Counted from the stretch's first letter, positions 44,780 through 54,290 are shown. The stretch: DNA of 64,000 nt from JBCCTX01 sp964468435 (GCA_964468435.1 CAYXVE010000019.1:12468-76467); one strand, 5' to 3'. The notes: a model not told the origin generated them from the sequence alone. Program-made: numbers and translations.

Positions 44780-45597
44780 GATATATTACGATTTTATCAT
44801 GGATCATGATCTTACAACTGTGGAGTGGGTGTTCGGGAGAAAGTGAAAATAATTCAGATTCAGCTCAGAATCAACCAGATACTTTGATTCAGGAAACTGT
44901 AGTAAAACCTGATTCGATCCCCTTGTATTACCTGCTGGGTAGATTTGAACCTGCTCAGGATACCCACTTTGTGCAAATCAAAAATATCCATGCAAATGGT
45001 TCAGCTGTTGGTTCATACCTCCGAAAAGAAGCATATGCAGCCTTCCAGCGGATGCATAAGGCGGCATTGCAGGATGGGCATGAGTTAATGATCATCTCAG
45101 CTACCAGAAATTTCGACCAGCAAAAGGCTATTTGGGAAGCCAAGTGGAGGGGAGAGCGCAAAGTAGAAGATCTGAATTTGGCTACAGATATTCAAGATCC
45201 CCAGGAGCGGGCACTAAAGATTCTTCGCTATAGTTCCATGCCAGGTACATCCAGACATCACTGGGGAACAGACATGGATATCAATAGTTTGAGCAATTCT
45301 TACTTTGAAGGAGGGGATGGAAAGCAATTGTATCAGTGGATGCAGCAACATGCTGCTTCCTACGGATTCTGTCAACCCTACATGGATAAATCCATCGACA
45401 ATCGCACAGGTTACGAAGAAGAAAAATGGCACTGGTCATATGCTCCTCTTGCTCAAAAGTTTACGCTTGCTTATGAGACTTATATATCGGAACAGGATAT
45501 AAATGGATTTGAGGGATCGCGGGTCGTCGATAGCCTAAATATTATCTCTCATTATGTATTGGGCATACATGAGTCCTGTATGCAGATAGATGATTAA
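44776..45597 (+). CDS. Lipoprotein M15-family D,D-carboxypeptidase (VanY-like)
   Basis: A 273-residue protein with a lipoprotein signal (MIMILQLWSGCSG-like end) and an M15 peptidase domain. Zinc-site motifs are SRHHWGTDMDIN (H-x6-D) and EEEKWHWSYAP (the last ligand histidine); DGHELMIISATRNFDQQ provides the conserved strand and arginine. It probably trims D-alanine from peptidoglycan stems in the periplasm. The four-base overlap with the methyltransferase gene suggests co-translation, and it converges with the LRR gene, overlapping it by four bases. Confidence 0.9.
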   Translation: MRYITILSWIMILQLWSGCSGESENNSDSAQNQPDTLIQETVVKPDSIPLYYLLGRFEPAQDTHFVQIKNIHANGSAVGSYLRKEAYAAFQRMHKAALQDGHELMIISATRNFDQQKAIWEAKWRGERKVEDLNLATDIQDPQERALKILRYSSMPGTSRHHWGTDMDINSLSNSYFEGGDGKQLYQWMQQHAASYGFCQPYMDKSIDNRTGYEEEKWHWSYAPLAQKFTLAYETYISEQDINGFEGSRVVDSLNIISHYVLGIHESCMQIDD

Positions 45598-48296
45598 TAA
45601 TACACTACCTGTGTTTGAGGATGTTGAAGATTGAATTCGCTAATCTCCTTATTTTTGATACGTGTGTTGTAGCAGGTAAGTGATTCCAGAGATGAAAGAT
45701 TCTTCAGGGGGCGCAACTTTTTGACGCGGGTATTGGAGCAGTCTAGCACACGTAGATTGGTCAGCGATGCGATGGGTTTCAAATCTTTGATTTGTGTTCC
45801 TGAACATATCAGGGTTTCAAGAGAAAGTATATTAGATAAGGGATCTAATTCTTCGATTGGCGTGTTGGCTATGTCTAGGTAAATGAGCTGCTGCATGCGG
45901 CTGATGGGGGCCAGATTTCTCAGAGGGCTTTGGGCACAGGTGAGTCTTTCAAGCTGAGGTAGCTCGCTCAATGGTCCCAGATCAAATATTTGCGTACGTG
46001 CAATCTGCAGATTTTTTAGTCTTTTGAGCCGGGTTACAGGCTGTAGGTTGCTGATTTGGGTATTTCCTTCAATATTGAGTGTCATTAGAAATTCTACCTG
46101 ATGCAGCTGCTTGGAATTTGGCACCTGATCCATTGAGACATGTTGACGAAAAATAAGCTGCCACTCTTCAGGTACATTTATCCACCAGCCCAGTAATTCG
46201 TCAGTATGATAGATGATAACTGTTTCAGGCTTTTGATTCAAGAAAGCCATAACTTGAGGCTGCTGCACCTGGGTGTTTTCACTAAAGATCATCTCAATCC
46301 TGGATAGCTTTGTGAGGGGAATGATATCTGATACATTGGTGTTGCTACAATCTATCCTGACCAGTCTCTGGAGTTCGCTTAGGGGCTCTACGGAGCTGAT
46401 CTGAGTGCCAGAGCAATCTATTTCAAATAGCTGATTCTGATATCTGAGGGGATCCAGTGAGCTTACTTTGGTATTGCTGAAAGTAAGGGTTCGCAGTTCC
46501 AGAAGCGAGCTGAGGGGTGTAAGCGAGCTAATACCTGAAGCATCACATTGTAGCACCTGTAGATTTCTGAGCATACTTATCGGTCCCAGGTCTTCTATTT
46601 CTTCTTTCCCGCGAATATCCAGTTCAGTTTGGTTGGCGATAGCCTGTAGTTCCGCTTTGGAGGGAGATGAAGAAAAAGGGATATCGCCTTTGAGTACTTT
46701 TTTCCATTCGGCAGACATATTGGTCCACCATCCCCTGAGGTCGTCTGAGTTGTAAATGACTAGTGTCTCCGGGTGGCGGCGCATGTAGTCAAGGGCGAGT
46801 TGTTCAGTGATCTCTGTCTGATCACAGTAGATACTGGTTAGCGCTGGCAGCTCAGAAAGGGGTTCCAAGCTACTGACATGGGTGTTTTCACAGAATAGTT
46901 GTTTAAGGCTAGTGGCGCTACTTAGCGGCTCAAGACTATTGATATCTGTATAATTGCAGATCAGGCTTTCGAGTTCCGGCAGCATGCCGAGTGGCTCAAG
47001 CGATGCGATCGGTGTATTGGCACAATTGATCCGGTGTAGATTTTTGAGATTTTCCAGGGTTGCTAGGCTTGAGACCAGCGTTTGCTGAAAATCGAGATCC
47101 GTGATTGCTAGATTGTTGAAGATAGCCTTTAGGTTGTCTACCTGGGTAAAGGAGCAATTGAGGATTTCGAGTTTGGGGAGATATTGTAGCGCGCTGATAT
47201 CCTTCACAAACGTATGGGAAATATTGAGTTCATTGAGTTCTGGCAAGAACTGTAAAGGTTCTATGTTTTCGATCTGGGTATGGCTACAGTCTAGTGATTG
47301 CAAAAGAGAAAGACTCTTGAGCGGAGCAATGGAATTTAAGGGATTTCCCGATATGTTCACCCTTCTCAGCCGTGTCATTTTACTCAGCGGACTGATATCA
47401 GTCAATCCCATCTCGCTCAAATCGATCTCTCTAAGATCGAGGATTTGTTTCAGGTCAGCAAACATCTGTGCTGTATTCAGGATGATCGTATCAAAGTGTT
47501 GTAGATACATTGTGCTATCGTAAACCGGATATATCTCGCTCTCAATGATCTCACTTACATTGTATGAAGTGATCAGTCGTATGGTATCTGTTTTTGGCAC
47601 AAAGAGCGTATCATTCAGCTGTAGGGAGGTATTTAGTAGCAGGGCTTCCCGCATGGTCAGTGAATCTGCAATAGTAATCTCCTCTGCAAACAGCAATTTC
47701 CAGTCTATGGGGAGATTATCCCACCAACCCGTAATACCCGCCAACTCATTGAGCCTAGTAGTATAGATACTCACAATTTTCAGTTCACGTGTATTATCAT
47801 TGAGATTTATCTCCACAAAGCGGGGTTGGGTATTGTCTACCGTTTCATTCTCTACTGTTACGCCTTCAATTTTTCGGTTCATTTTTATCAGAAAGAAATG
47901 CTCATCATAGTCATTAATGCTATGGGTGATTTCTTCTATATTGAATTTAAACTGTACCTCCTTGAAAAAGAAATCGATATCTTTGAGATAAGATTGTACG
48001 TCTTTGTTGGTAACTGTTGAACGGTTGGAGGCCAGGTCATCTTCGATCTGAACCTGATCATCGCGAAATATTTTCAGATGGGTGGTATTGATAATAATGT
48101 TTTTTTCCCGGGCAGTAGTGAGAGGGTTTCCCAGTGTATTAAATGAGAATTCCATAAAGGAGATAAGCTGCCTCACTTCTTGTTGGTACGAAGCTATATC
48201 TTCAGGAGTAAGCCGTTCTTGACTCTGAAGGGGAAAAACACAGAGTATCCCAATACAAGCTAATGCGCTAATACAACGTCCAATGCGACTATTCAT
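45594..48296 (-). CDS. Exported leucine-rich-repeat protein built of three modules
   Basis: A 900-residue protein with a signal peptide ending VFPLQSQ. After an N-terminal region (about 30-185) that may be NTF2-like, it contains runs of 22-residue LRRs of the internalin/SDS22 type (LESLTCAQS, LRVLDCSNTRVKKLRPLKNL). Three modules each begin with a tryptophan signature: GITGWWDNLPIDWKLLF (about 190), RGWWTNMSAEWKKVL (about 520) and LGWWINVPEEWQLIF (about 700). Modules close with a PET-VIY-like cap (HPETLVIY, KPETVIIY, HPQTQVVYY at the very end). It overlaps the preceding gene by eight bases. A protein-binding role outside the cytoplasm is inferred. Confidence 0.88.
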   Translation of the reverse strand: MNSRIGRCISALACIGILCVFPLQSQERLTPEDIASYQQEVRQLISFMEFSFNTLGNPLTTAREKNIIINTTHLKIFRDDQVQIEDDLASNRSTVTNKDVQSYLKDIDFFFKEVQFKFNIEEITHSINDYDEHFFLIKMNRKIEGVTVENETVDNTQPRFVEINLNDNTRELKIVSIYTTRLNELAGITGWWDNLPIDWKLLFAEEITIADSLTMREALLLNTSLQLNDTLFVPKTDTIRLITSYNVSEIIESEIYPVYDSTMYLQHFDTIILNTAQMFADLKQILDLREIDLSEMGLTDISPLSKMTRLRRVNISGNPLNSIAPLKSLSLLQSLDCSHTQIENIEPLQFLPELNELNISHTFVKDISALQYLPKLEILNCSFTQVDNLKAIFNNLAITDLDFQQTLVSSLATLENLKNLHRINCANTPIASLEPLGMLPELESLICNYTDINSLEPLSSATSLKQLFCENTHVSSLEPLSELPALTSIYCDQTEITEQLALDYMRRHPETLVIYNSDDLRGWWTNMSAEWKKVLKGDIPFSSSPSKAELQAIANQTELDIRGKEEIEDLGPISMLRNLQVLQCDASGISSLTPLSSLLELRTLTFSNTKVSSLDPLRYQNQLFEIDCSGTQISSVEPLSELQRLVRIDCSNTNVSDIIPLTKLSRIEMIFSENTQVQQPQVMAFLNQKPETVIIYHTDELLGWWINVPEEWQLIFRQHVSMDQVPNSKQLHQVEFLMTLNIEGNTQISNLQPVTRLKRLKNLQIARTQIFDLGPLSELPQLERLTCAQSPLRNLAPISRMQQLIYLDIANTPIEELDPLSNILSLETLICSGTQIKDLKPIASLTNLRVLDCSNTRVKKLRPLKNLSSLESLTCYNTRIKNKEISEFNLQHPQTQVVYY

Positions 48297-49131
48297 GATA
48301 GATATACTTCAGGAGTATATTTTTTTGTTCTTCAGGTATATTGATCAACTTTGAAATAAGCCAGCCTCTGTTGGGACCACTTCGCTGTATTTCAGACAGC
48401 TCAAAATACCAATTTTCAACTTGAAGAAAGTGAAACTTCACTTTATTTATAGTTTCAAAGTTAAGATTTCCTCGCTTAATCTCGTAAAGAAAAAGCGTTA
48501 AATGGTCTGGCTGATATTCCCTTAAAGCGTAAAGTTCGACATTTTGTTGGTCTTTAAAAACCTTGCGAAGTGTCATAAAGTCGAGTTCATGGCTGAGGGG
48601 ATGTATGAAGGGGGGAATACCATTGACAGAGTCTGCTTTCTGGAACATGGATTTAAAAGGTTCGAAGAAAACCTGAGTAAAGACCCATTTGTATCCCACC
48701 GGTTCTTTTTGCAACTTTAAAAATAAGGTAGCTCTCCGGTTTCGTCCATAGTATCTAAAAGTAGCTTTTACCTCTGCAAACCAATTATCGCCATAAAAGT
48801 CTAGATACTCAGGATCATAGGGCGTGGTAATATCCTGTATAAATTTGCCTTTAAGGGTTTCATTCAGATAGGGGTTATCTAAGTCAAAGAGTACGGGAAG
48901 ATAATTTTTGCGCTGCTGAGGGTCCCTGTATTCCTGGTCGTTGGGGTAATACCGCTCTCCTCTGGGGCTTTCCTCACAATTGAATCTCCTGAAAAATTGA
49001 TTTACCTGCTTTGTCTCAGCGTATAGTAGAGACTCATCTCCCAGATAATCGTCTACCACCTGCGAAAGCCCCATGTGATAAGAACATACTCCCCATAAAA
49101 AACTGCCAAAAAGAAAAAAGCAATTCCGCAT
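48289..49131 (-). CDS. Exported protein of unknown function, partner of the LRR protein
   Basis: A 280-residue protein with a signal peptide (LFGSFLWGVCSYHMGLSQ). The body is rich in aromatic and charged residues (WFAEVKATFRYYGRNRRATL, YKWVFTQVFFEPFKSMFQ, ISKLINIPEEQKNILLKYIY). Its alternating strands and the early VNQFFRRFNCEE helix suggest an NTF2-like fold but I am not certain. The end of the gene overlaps the LRR gene start by eight bases, a strong sign of translational coupling and joint function. Confidence 0.75.
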   Translation of the reverse strand: MRNCFFLFGSFLWGVCSYHMGLSQVVDDYLGDESLLYAETKQVNQFFRRFNCEESPRGERYYPNDQEYRDPQQRKNYLPVLFDLDNPYLNETLKGKFIQDITTPYDPEYLDFYGDNWFAEVKATFRYYGRNRRATLFLKLQKEPVGYKWVFTQVFFEPFKSMFQKADSVNGIPPFIHPLSHELDFMTLRKVFKDQQNVELYALREYQPDHLTLFLYEIKRGNLNFETINKVKFHFLQVENWYFELSEIQRSGPNRGWLISKLINIPEEQKNILLKYIYHE

Positions 49132-49215
49132 GTTAGGAACAATAAAGTGATGTGCTCAAAGCTAAAATTGGCATGATAAAATTGCAGTGTATTATACTAA
49201 TCAATAAAATCAACC

Positions 49216-49242
49216 AGAGGAAGTCAATCTCAGACTTCCTCT
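49216..49242 (-). terminator. Hairpin after gene 49258-49833, member of a recurring family
   Basis: AGAGGAAGTC (49216-49225) pairs perfectly over ten bases with GACTTCCTCT (49233-49242), loop AATCTCA. On the minus strand it follows the gene ending at 49258 by 15 bases and precedes the gene at 49131. It may reduce readthrough within this otherwise co-directional cluster. Confidence 0.6.
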
Positions 49243-49257
49243 TCGATGCTGTTACGT

Positions 49258-49833
49258 TTAAGGCAGCGTTTCAGTTACACGTATATCACCCAGCATTACA
49301 TCCCAGAAATCGATGATCCTTCCATTAATCTGAGTTTGCTTTTGTTCTACATATATGGTGATATCTTTTTTGGTGGTATCTTTATATTCCATACCGTCAT
49401 CTCCGGTTCCTTCAAATCTTTGAAAAATGGTTATGACCCCTACATACCGCCCATCGGGTTGCAGCACCAGGTCGCTGATATATTCTATGTTATACCATTG
49501 TATTTTGACCTGATTGTAATTTAAAGCCATGAGTCTTTCAAAGTATCTGCGCACTTCAAAATACAGGATCTCTGGCCTGCTGAGTGAAGAAACACCGATC
49601 TCACTTCCTTCTGCAAATAATTCTACAGCACGGTCAATGACTCTGTTGGCCTCAGAAAAGGGAGTTTCTTTATCTCCAACGATTGCAATATATTTCCCCA
49701 GGTCCCTTACTTTTTCCAGGGCCAGTGAATCGATAGCACGCTTTCTATCCGGGCTGATATCATTTTGAGCAAAGGTTGCCTGTGCTCCGAAAATCATGAG
49801 CATTAGGGCGAAAATTGTGATTCTTTTATACAT
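49258..49833 (-). CDS. Exported NTF2-like protein of unknown function
   Basis: A 191-residue protein with a clean signal peptide (MYKRITIFALMLMIFGAQATFAQ). SPDRKRAIDSLALEKVRDLG and RVIDRAVELFAEGSEIGVSS are followed by a helix and strand set, FEVRRYFERLMALNYNQVKI, YVGVITIFQRFEGTGDDG and KKDITIYVEQKQ, that looks like an NTF2/SnoaL cone fold. Similar helix-strand elements occur in the N-terminal region of the LRR protein (LKDIDFFFKEVQFKFN, FLIKMNRKIEGV). It is the second gene of a four-gene exported set on this strand. Confidence 0.75.
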   Translation of the reverse strand: MYKRITIFALMLMIFGAQATFAQNDISPDRKRAIDSLALEKVRDLGKYIAIVGDKETPFSEANRVIDRAVELFAEGSEIGVSSLSRPEILYFEVRRYFERLMALNYNQVKIQWYNIEYISDLVLQPDGRYVGVITIFQRFEGTGDDGMEYKDTTKKDITIYVEQKQTQINGRIIDFWDVMLGDIRVTETLP

Positions 49834-49885
49834 ATTCTAAGTGTTGGTATGTTGAATAATGATGAAACTTACGTGTGACAAAGGC

Positions 49886-50557
49886 TTAGTATTTCCGGGA
49901 AAGCTCTAGTTCGGTGATTTTGCCATTTGTGTTGTACTCTACGTTTGACACGACGTCCATGCTGCGCTGGGTATCTTTGAGATAGTTGAGGTATTTGATG
50001 ATCGTTGTGGGTTCATCATAATCTTTGATTCCGCCACTTTCATTGATCACGATCAATACGGGGGTATTGTCTGAAGAAAAATATTGCAGCATTTCATTGA
50101 TTTGCTGATTAGCATAATCTACATCGCTGGTGCTGGCAAGATTCTGAAATTCCATATTCAGCTGAGAAGAGCTGATTCCCTCTGCAGCGGGTACGGGAGT
50201 GCTGGGTTGCTGTGTCTGCGTCTCCAATGCAATGCGTTCCTCGCGGAGTTTACTTTCCACCTGGCTGATAAGCAAGCGTATCTCGCCATCATCGAGGTTC
50301 ATATTTTTAACATAATTGAGGTCTTCTTCTTTTTCTCTTAGCTCAGCCATTGAAGATGCTGCCGGACTGTTAAGGAGATTTTCCAGAATGACCTTTGCCT
50401 CTGCTATTTTAGCTTCCTTTTCCCGTTGAGCAGCTTCCATAGCCTGCTGTTCAGCAAGCTTTTTCTTGGATTTACAACCAGTAGTAAACATGGGCGTCGC
50501 CAGCAGGATGATCAAGAGCAAGCGTACACTGGTGTTGAGCATGGTTTGGGAATTCAT
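49886..50557 (-). CDS. Predicted lipoprotein with coiled coil, first gene of the exported LRR cluster
   Basis: A 223-residue protein. I chose the ATG at 50555-50557 since it yields a lipoprotein signal (LLLIILLATPMFTTGCKSKK); the longer frame runs into the upstream gene. An Ala/Glu/Lys-rich helix follows (AEQQAMEAAQREKEAKIAEA), probably coiled coil, then VDYANQQINEMLQYFSSD with a beta-rich tail VLIVINESGGIKDYDEPTTI and IKYLNYLKDTQRSMDVVSNV. The tail resembles the other cluster proteins. Function unknown; it may anchor the group to the outer membrane. Confidence 0.75.
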   Translation of the reverse strand: MNSQTMLNTSVRLLLIILLATPMFTTGCKSKKKLAEQQAMEAAQREKEAKIAEAKVILENLLNSPAASSMAELREKEEDLNYVKNMNLDDGEIRLLISQVESKLREERIALETQTQQPSTPVPAAEGISSSQLNMEFQNLASTSDVDYANQQINEMLQYFSSDNTPVLIVINESGGIKDYDEPTTIIKYLNYLKDTQRSMDVVSNVEYNTNGKITELELSRKY

Positions 50558-50652
50558 ATGAATCTTTTTAGAAATTAACATTTTTTGTTTTTGAACATTA
50601 ATGGTAAAGCTATGAAAAACATCCCTGGATAGGAAGTATGTACTAGTGAACT

Positions 50653-51648
50653 TCAATTCCAGGCTAGTGATTTGCGATTTTTCCAATACTGAACGGTATT
50701 TTCTCTTAAACGCTTCTCCCACTCCGTATCGTATAAAGAACGTTGTATCCCGAGGGCATCGAGGTTTGAGCGGAGGTGATCCTCGCGCGCGGCTCCGCTA
50801 AGAATGATATGCGCCCAGGGCTGTGCCATTGCAGCAGCGATCGCCCAGGCATCTATATCTGTGCCCGCTTTTTGAGCGTATTCTGATAGCAATTGCTTCT
50901 GGGTACCAAACTCAGGATCTGTATTCTTGGCTGTCAGCCTTCCATTTGCCAGCACTTCTTTGAGGATAATGCCCATCCCCTCTTGGGCAGCCAGCTCCAG
51001 TTGTGGACCTGCAGAGGGTTCTAGTAGGTTCCAGGTCGCCTGAACGCAGTCAAACAGCCGTGTTCCGTCTATGTTTATTCGCATGGCCTTTGCCAATACT
51101 TTGGGCTGATCCGCTCCGCTCAGAGACAGCCCTATCAGCATTCCCGCTTCCTTGATCCCGGCCAGCCGGCTGAGTACGGAAATATTGTCCAAAACCCCGC
51201 TTTCAAAGGTTGCAGAATGTATTTGATATAGCCTGAGATAATCACCCAGCCTTGAGTTGCTTTCAGGCCATTGGCGGTCAAAAACTTCAGGGGTGTGGGA
51301 TTTAACTTCGTGAACTTCCGCATCTACCTGCCACTCCGCTGTGTAGGTGTAGCCCCATTTAGAACCTACATTGATCTCATCCCTGCTCATAGATTGCTTT
51401 TTGAGCCAGTTTGACAGAAAAATTTCGGCCTTTCCATAGGATTGGGCCGCGTCAAAGTACCTGATGCCAAGACTTAGTGCCAAATCGAGCATCTGGTGGG
51501 TCCGCTTTTCCATTTCAGAAACCTTGTATTCATAACTCAGGTCTACACCGTGTCCGAGGTTGATATACCCAGGTCTTCCCAGCGCAGCAAGTCCCAGTCC
51601 GATCCTGGAGACATTCAATCCCGTATTTCCAAGCTGTAGGTACTGCAT
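50653..51648 (-). CDS. Aldo/keto reductase
   Basis: A 331-residue NADPH-dependent reductase of the AKR superfamily. The catalytic tetrad is visible: Asp in IRYFDAAQSYG, Tyr in the same block, Lys in NVGSKWGY and His in YLRLYQIHSATF. LGNTGLNVSRIGLGLAALGR at the start is typical. The substrate is unknown. Its start overlaps the stop of the upstream kinase gene (TGATG), so the two and the GH57 homologue form one operon. Confidence 0.92.
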   Translation of the reverse strand: MQYLQLGNTGLNVSRIGLGLAALGRPGYINLGHGVDLSYEYKVSEMEKRTHQMLDLALSLGIRYFDAAQSYGKAEIFLSNWLKKQSMSRDEINVGSKWGYTYTAEWQVDAEVHEVKSHTPEVFDRQWPESNSRLGDYLRLYQIHSATFESGVLDNISVLSRLAGIKEAGMLIGLSLSGADQPKVLAKAMRINIDGTRLFDCVQATWNLLEPSAGPQLELAAQEGMGIILKEVLANGRLTAKNTDPEFGTQKQLLSEYAQKAGTDIDAWAIAAAMAQPWAHIILSGAAREDHLRSNLDALGIQRSLYDTEWEKRLRENTVQYWKNRKSLAWN

Positions 51649-52490
51649 CAGTCGATAAATTTTTTTAACAGTTCTTCTATGGGATGATTGATCAATTTGC
51701 CGAGCCGTAATCCTTGATTTGCAAGACTTTTGTTGAGTACATCCCGGAAGTAGAAAGCTACCGATCCTACAAAATCAATTGGATAACGATTTGCATCCTG
51801 AAATCTGCATACAGTTGTGGATAAAAATAAGGTAAAGCGTTCGAAAACGAGATTCTCTACTTCAGGATGGTGCAACATCCTTGGAATAAATAGTGTCAGA
51901 TCTCCCAGCGCAATCTGAGGTCTGGCTGCATGATAGATTTCCCCCCGGAGTACTTCGGGTTCCTTTCCCAGAATACAGATCCATTCCTGCTGCAAGCTTT
52001 CAGGGAAATCTCTCTGTAATAAGGTTTTGAGCAGAGATTTTCCCAGGTCTACCCCTGAGCCTTCATCTCCCAACAAGTATCCATGTCCCCCTCTTCGCTC
52101 TACAATGTTTCCGGATTCATAACGGCTGGCGTTGGAACCCGTGCCTAGTATACAGATAATTCCTGCAGGTCTACTTGTGGCATGTACAGCTGCCAGTAAG
52201 TCGTCTTCCACATAAATATCTGTATCCGGCGACATGGATTGAAGTGTCTGGTACATAAAATCCCTTTGCGAAGGATCTCTGAGACCGGCACCGTAAAAGA
52301 AAAGTGTAGAGATGGGTTGATCCAGGAGATATTGTTGAAATATATCCTTTACATGGGCTTGAAAACTGCCTGGGTCATAGGTTGTCGGGTTGAGTCCTAC
52401 AGTTCTGAATGATTTAAGCATGATTCCATGGCTACATACTCTCCACTCGGTCTTGGTAGAGCCACTTTCAGCTAATACGACAACAGACAT
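51648..52490 (-). CDS. BadF/BadG-type N-acetylglucosamine kinase-like ATPase
   Basis: A 280-residue actin-fold kinase. I chose the ATG at 52488-52490 because the phosphate-1 motif then starts the protein (VVLAESGSTKTEWRV); the frame is open further upstream inside the neighbouring gene. GIICILGTGSNASRYES is the second phosphate loop, GYLLGDEGSGVDLGKSLLK follows, and DFVGSVAFYFRDVL holds the adenosine motif. It probably phosphorylates an amino sugar such as GlcNAc, perhaps from wall recycling. Co-directional with the GH57 homologue five bases upstream. Confidence 0.88.
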   Translation of the reverse strand: MSVVVLAESGSTKTEWRVCSHGIMLKSFRTVGLNPTTYDPGSFQAHVKDIFQQYLLDQPISTLFFYGAGLRDPSQRDFMYQTLQSMSPDTDIYVEDDLLAAVHATSRPAGIICILGTGSNASRYESGNIVERRGGHGYLLGDEGSGVDLGKSLLKTLLQRDFPESLQQEWICILGKEPEVLRGEIYHAARPQIALGDLTLFIPRMLHHPEVENLVFERFTLFLSTTVCRFQDANRYPIDFVGSVAFYFRDVLNKSLANQGLRLGKLINHPIEELLKKFID

Positions 52491-52495
52491 ATCTT

Positions 52496-53638
52496 TTAAG
52501 TCGCTTGAATTCTCAATTGTAAATCTGCCAAGATAGTCATGTAATGCGAATATGCCATATAGGGAGAGGATGAGTCTTGATGTTGTTCTGACATGGCGGA
52601 AAAATAACCTGCCTGTTGGAGGAGTGCCCAATCCTGTTGAAGTCTTTCATCTGCTTGTCCATTTCCGCAAGCATGTCTTAGTTCATATAGTTTTTCCAGG
52701 GCTTCCGCTTGCATGGGATTATGATTCCACTGAGAAAGGTCTCGCTGATACCAGGCCCAGGATGTAGTTTGAAATACATCATAAACGCCTACAGGCCTGT
52801 ACTTTGACGTAACTTCAGAAGGTGTCAAAAAAGACATTCTGGGAAACTGGAATACAGCTTCGGGCAAATGGTTGAAAAATGACATGATGCCATTTTCCTT
52901 ATGGCGGAAAATTTCATAATCCAGTGAAAGATTTACTACGTCTCCTTGGCTGGCATGCAACCAATGGGCATACTTATGGGCAGTCAGTGGAAAATGTTCC
53001 CAGCTTTGATCATTGAAGCGAAAGGAAATGTCTTCTGATAAGCTGCTGTTGCGCAGCAGAAGCGATGTACCCTGAACATCTGAGGGATTATACAGATAGT
53101 TGGTTGACCGCTTTGCCAGTAAATGAGATACTCCTTCGCACATCACGCCATTGTATTGGTTGATATTGGCATAATACCCCATAAAATTATTGTAAATCAT
53201 GTGGGTATTACACAGTATACTGGGGCTAGCACCAAAATGTACTTGCAGAGCCCGTTTTTGCTGGATGAGTTCCCTGCTAAACTGATTTCGATCGTGTAAA
53301 AAACTTAGGCTATGATAATATGGATAGTTAATCCACTCCACACAACCTGTCTGGGTGAGTTCCAGGAAGGATTCCAGTCCTTCAGGAGCATATGCTTTGA
53401 GTAATTCTAGGGATATCCCGCTGATCGAGAATGACAAGCGAAACATTTCCCGGTATCTTCGGATCAGGTCTAAAAATAGGCGATTTGCAGGAGCAACGAT
53501 CTCTTCATAATACTGACGTACTTGAGATTGTGTTGTTGCGACATCTATATATTGGTGGTCGTTTCCCAGTTGAAAAATGTCATAGGACTTCAGGGTAATG
53601 GGAATGTGTATATGAAAGTGTATGCAAACCGCAGGCAT
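52496..53638 (-). CDS. GH57-family homologue with altered catalytic nucleophile
   Basis: A 380-residue protein (start at ATG 53636-53638, where the family normally begins; an ATG at 53659 is possible). It follows GH57 alpha-amylase-like sequences: GNDHQYIDV, GCVEWINYPYYHSLSFL, CNTHMIYNN, LLLRNSSLSEDISFRFND, LSLDYEIF. Family members have a catalytic Glu in an NTELIY block; here the position is His (NTHMIY, residue 146). The N-terminal HQP block reads HIP. The Asp of the DYE block (residue 240) remains. Glucan hydrolysis is therefore doubtful; a binding or regulatory role is possible. It heads the operon with the sugar kinase and reductase. Confidence 0.8.
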   Translation of the reverse strand: MPAVCIHFHIHIPITLKSYDIFQLGNDHQYIDVATTQSQVRQYYEEIVAPANRLFLDLIRRYREMFRLSFSISGISLELLKAYAPEGLESFLELTQTGCVEWINYPYYHSLSFLHDRNQFSRELIQQKRALQVHFGASPSILCNTHMIYNNFMGYYANINQYNGVMCEGVSHLLAKRSTNYLYNPSDVQGTSLLLRNSSLSEDISFRFNDQSWEHFPLTAHKYAHWLHASQGDVVNLSLDYEIFRHKENGIMSFFNHLPEAVFQFPRMSFLTPSEVTSKYRPVGVYDVFQTTSWAWYQRDLSQWNHNPMQAEALEKLYELRHACGNGQADERLQQDWALLQQAGYFSAMSEQHQDSSSPYMAYSHYMTILADLQLRIQAT

Positions 53639-54290
53639 AGGGATTTTATAACCGTACAAATTTCTGAGCTAATTTGAGCTTTTTCCCTAATAATACAAAA
53701 TATATATCAGCCTATTTGATTAGTGCTATCAATCAGTTATTAGTAAAAAATAAAGAAAAATCAGTGGTAAAAGCGTACGAATTAAAACATTTATATGGTA
53801 TAACCATTCTGTGCAAAAACAATGCTTATGTAAAGTATTTTTGATATAAGCTTTTTTGAGTAAAAACACAGTTGTTGATAAATCTGCATCAGGTAATGAT
53901 AATTTTTACAAATACTTACCTTTTCAGTCCTTTGTATTTATGATTAGTTTATTTGTGTTGTCAATTAACTATTTGTCGCTGCTGGATGTAGTTGTGTGTG
54001 GTGTTAAATGATATATGGAAATGCTTAAATAGGATTTTTATGCGTTTATTTTATGGATAAACGCTTAATGTTCATTAATGATTTGTGGCTTGTATAAATT
54101 TATTTTTTCCATAATCTTACATAGTCAACATGGTTAAATAATTTTTATTTATGTGTGGAAAAGGGTGTGAATAATAAATTTTGAATATCATATATATAAT
54201 TGTTAAAATTGAAATGTACGCAGGAGGGGAAATTTAATGGGGACGTGCATTGGATTTTAACAGACAAGTGCTTTAATTATTCGATTAAAC
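53639..54290. other. Long AT-rich divergent intergenic region
   Basis: About 650 bases between the GH57 homologue (minus strand) and the small gene at 54291 (plus strand). I see no ORF of substance, no tRNA and no repeat array. It is strongly AT-rich, particularly 53700-54200, and is best read as a bidirectional promoter region. Confidence 0.4.

Noticed and set aside
47101..47523. 140-codon plus-strand ORF
   Set aside because: Antisense to the LRR gene; its Ser/Leu-rich repeats are a reflection of the LRR codons.
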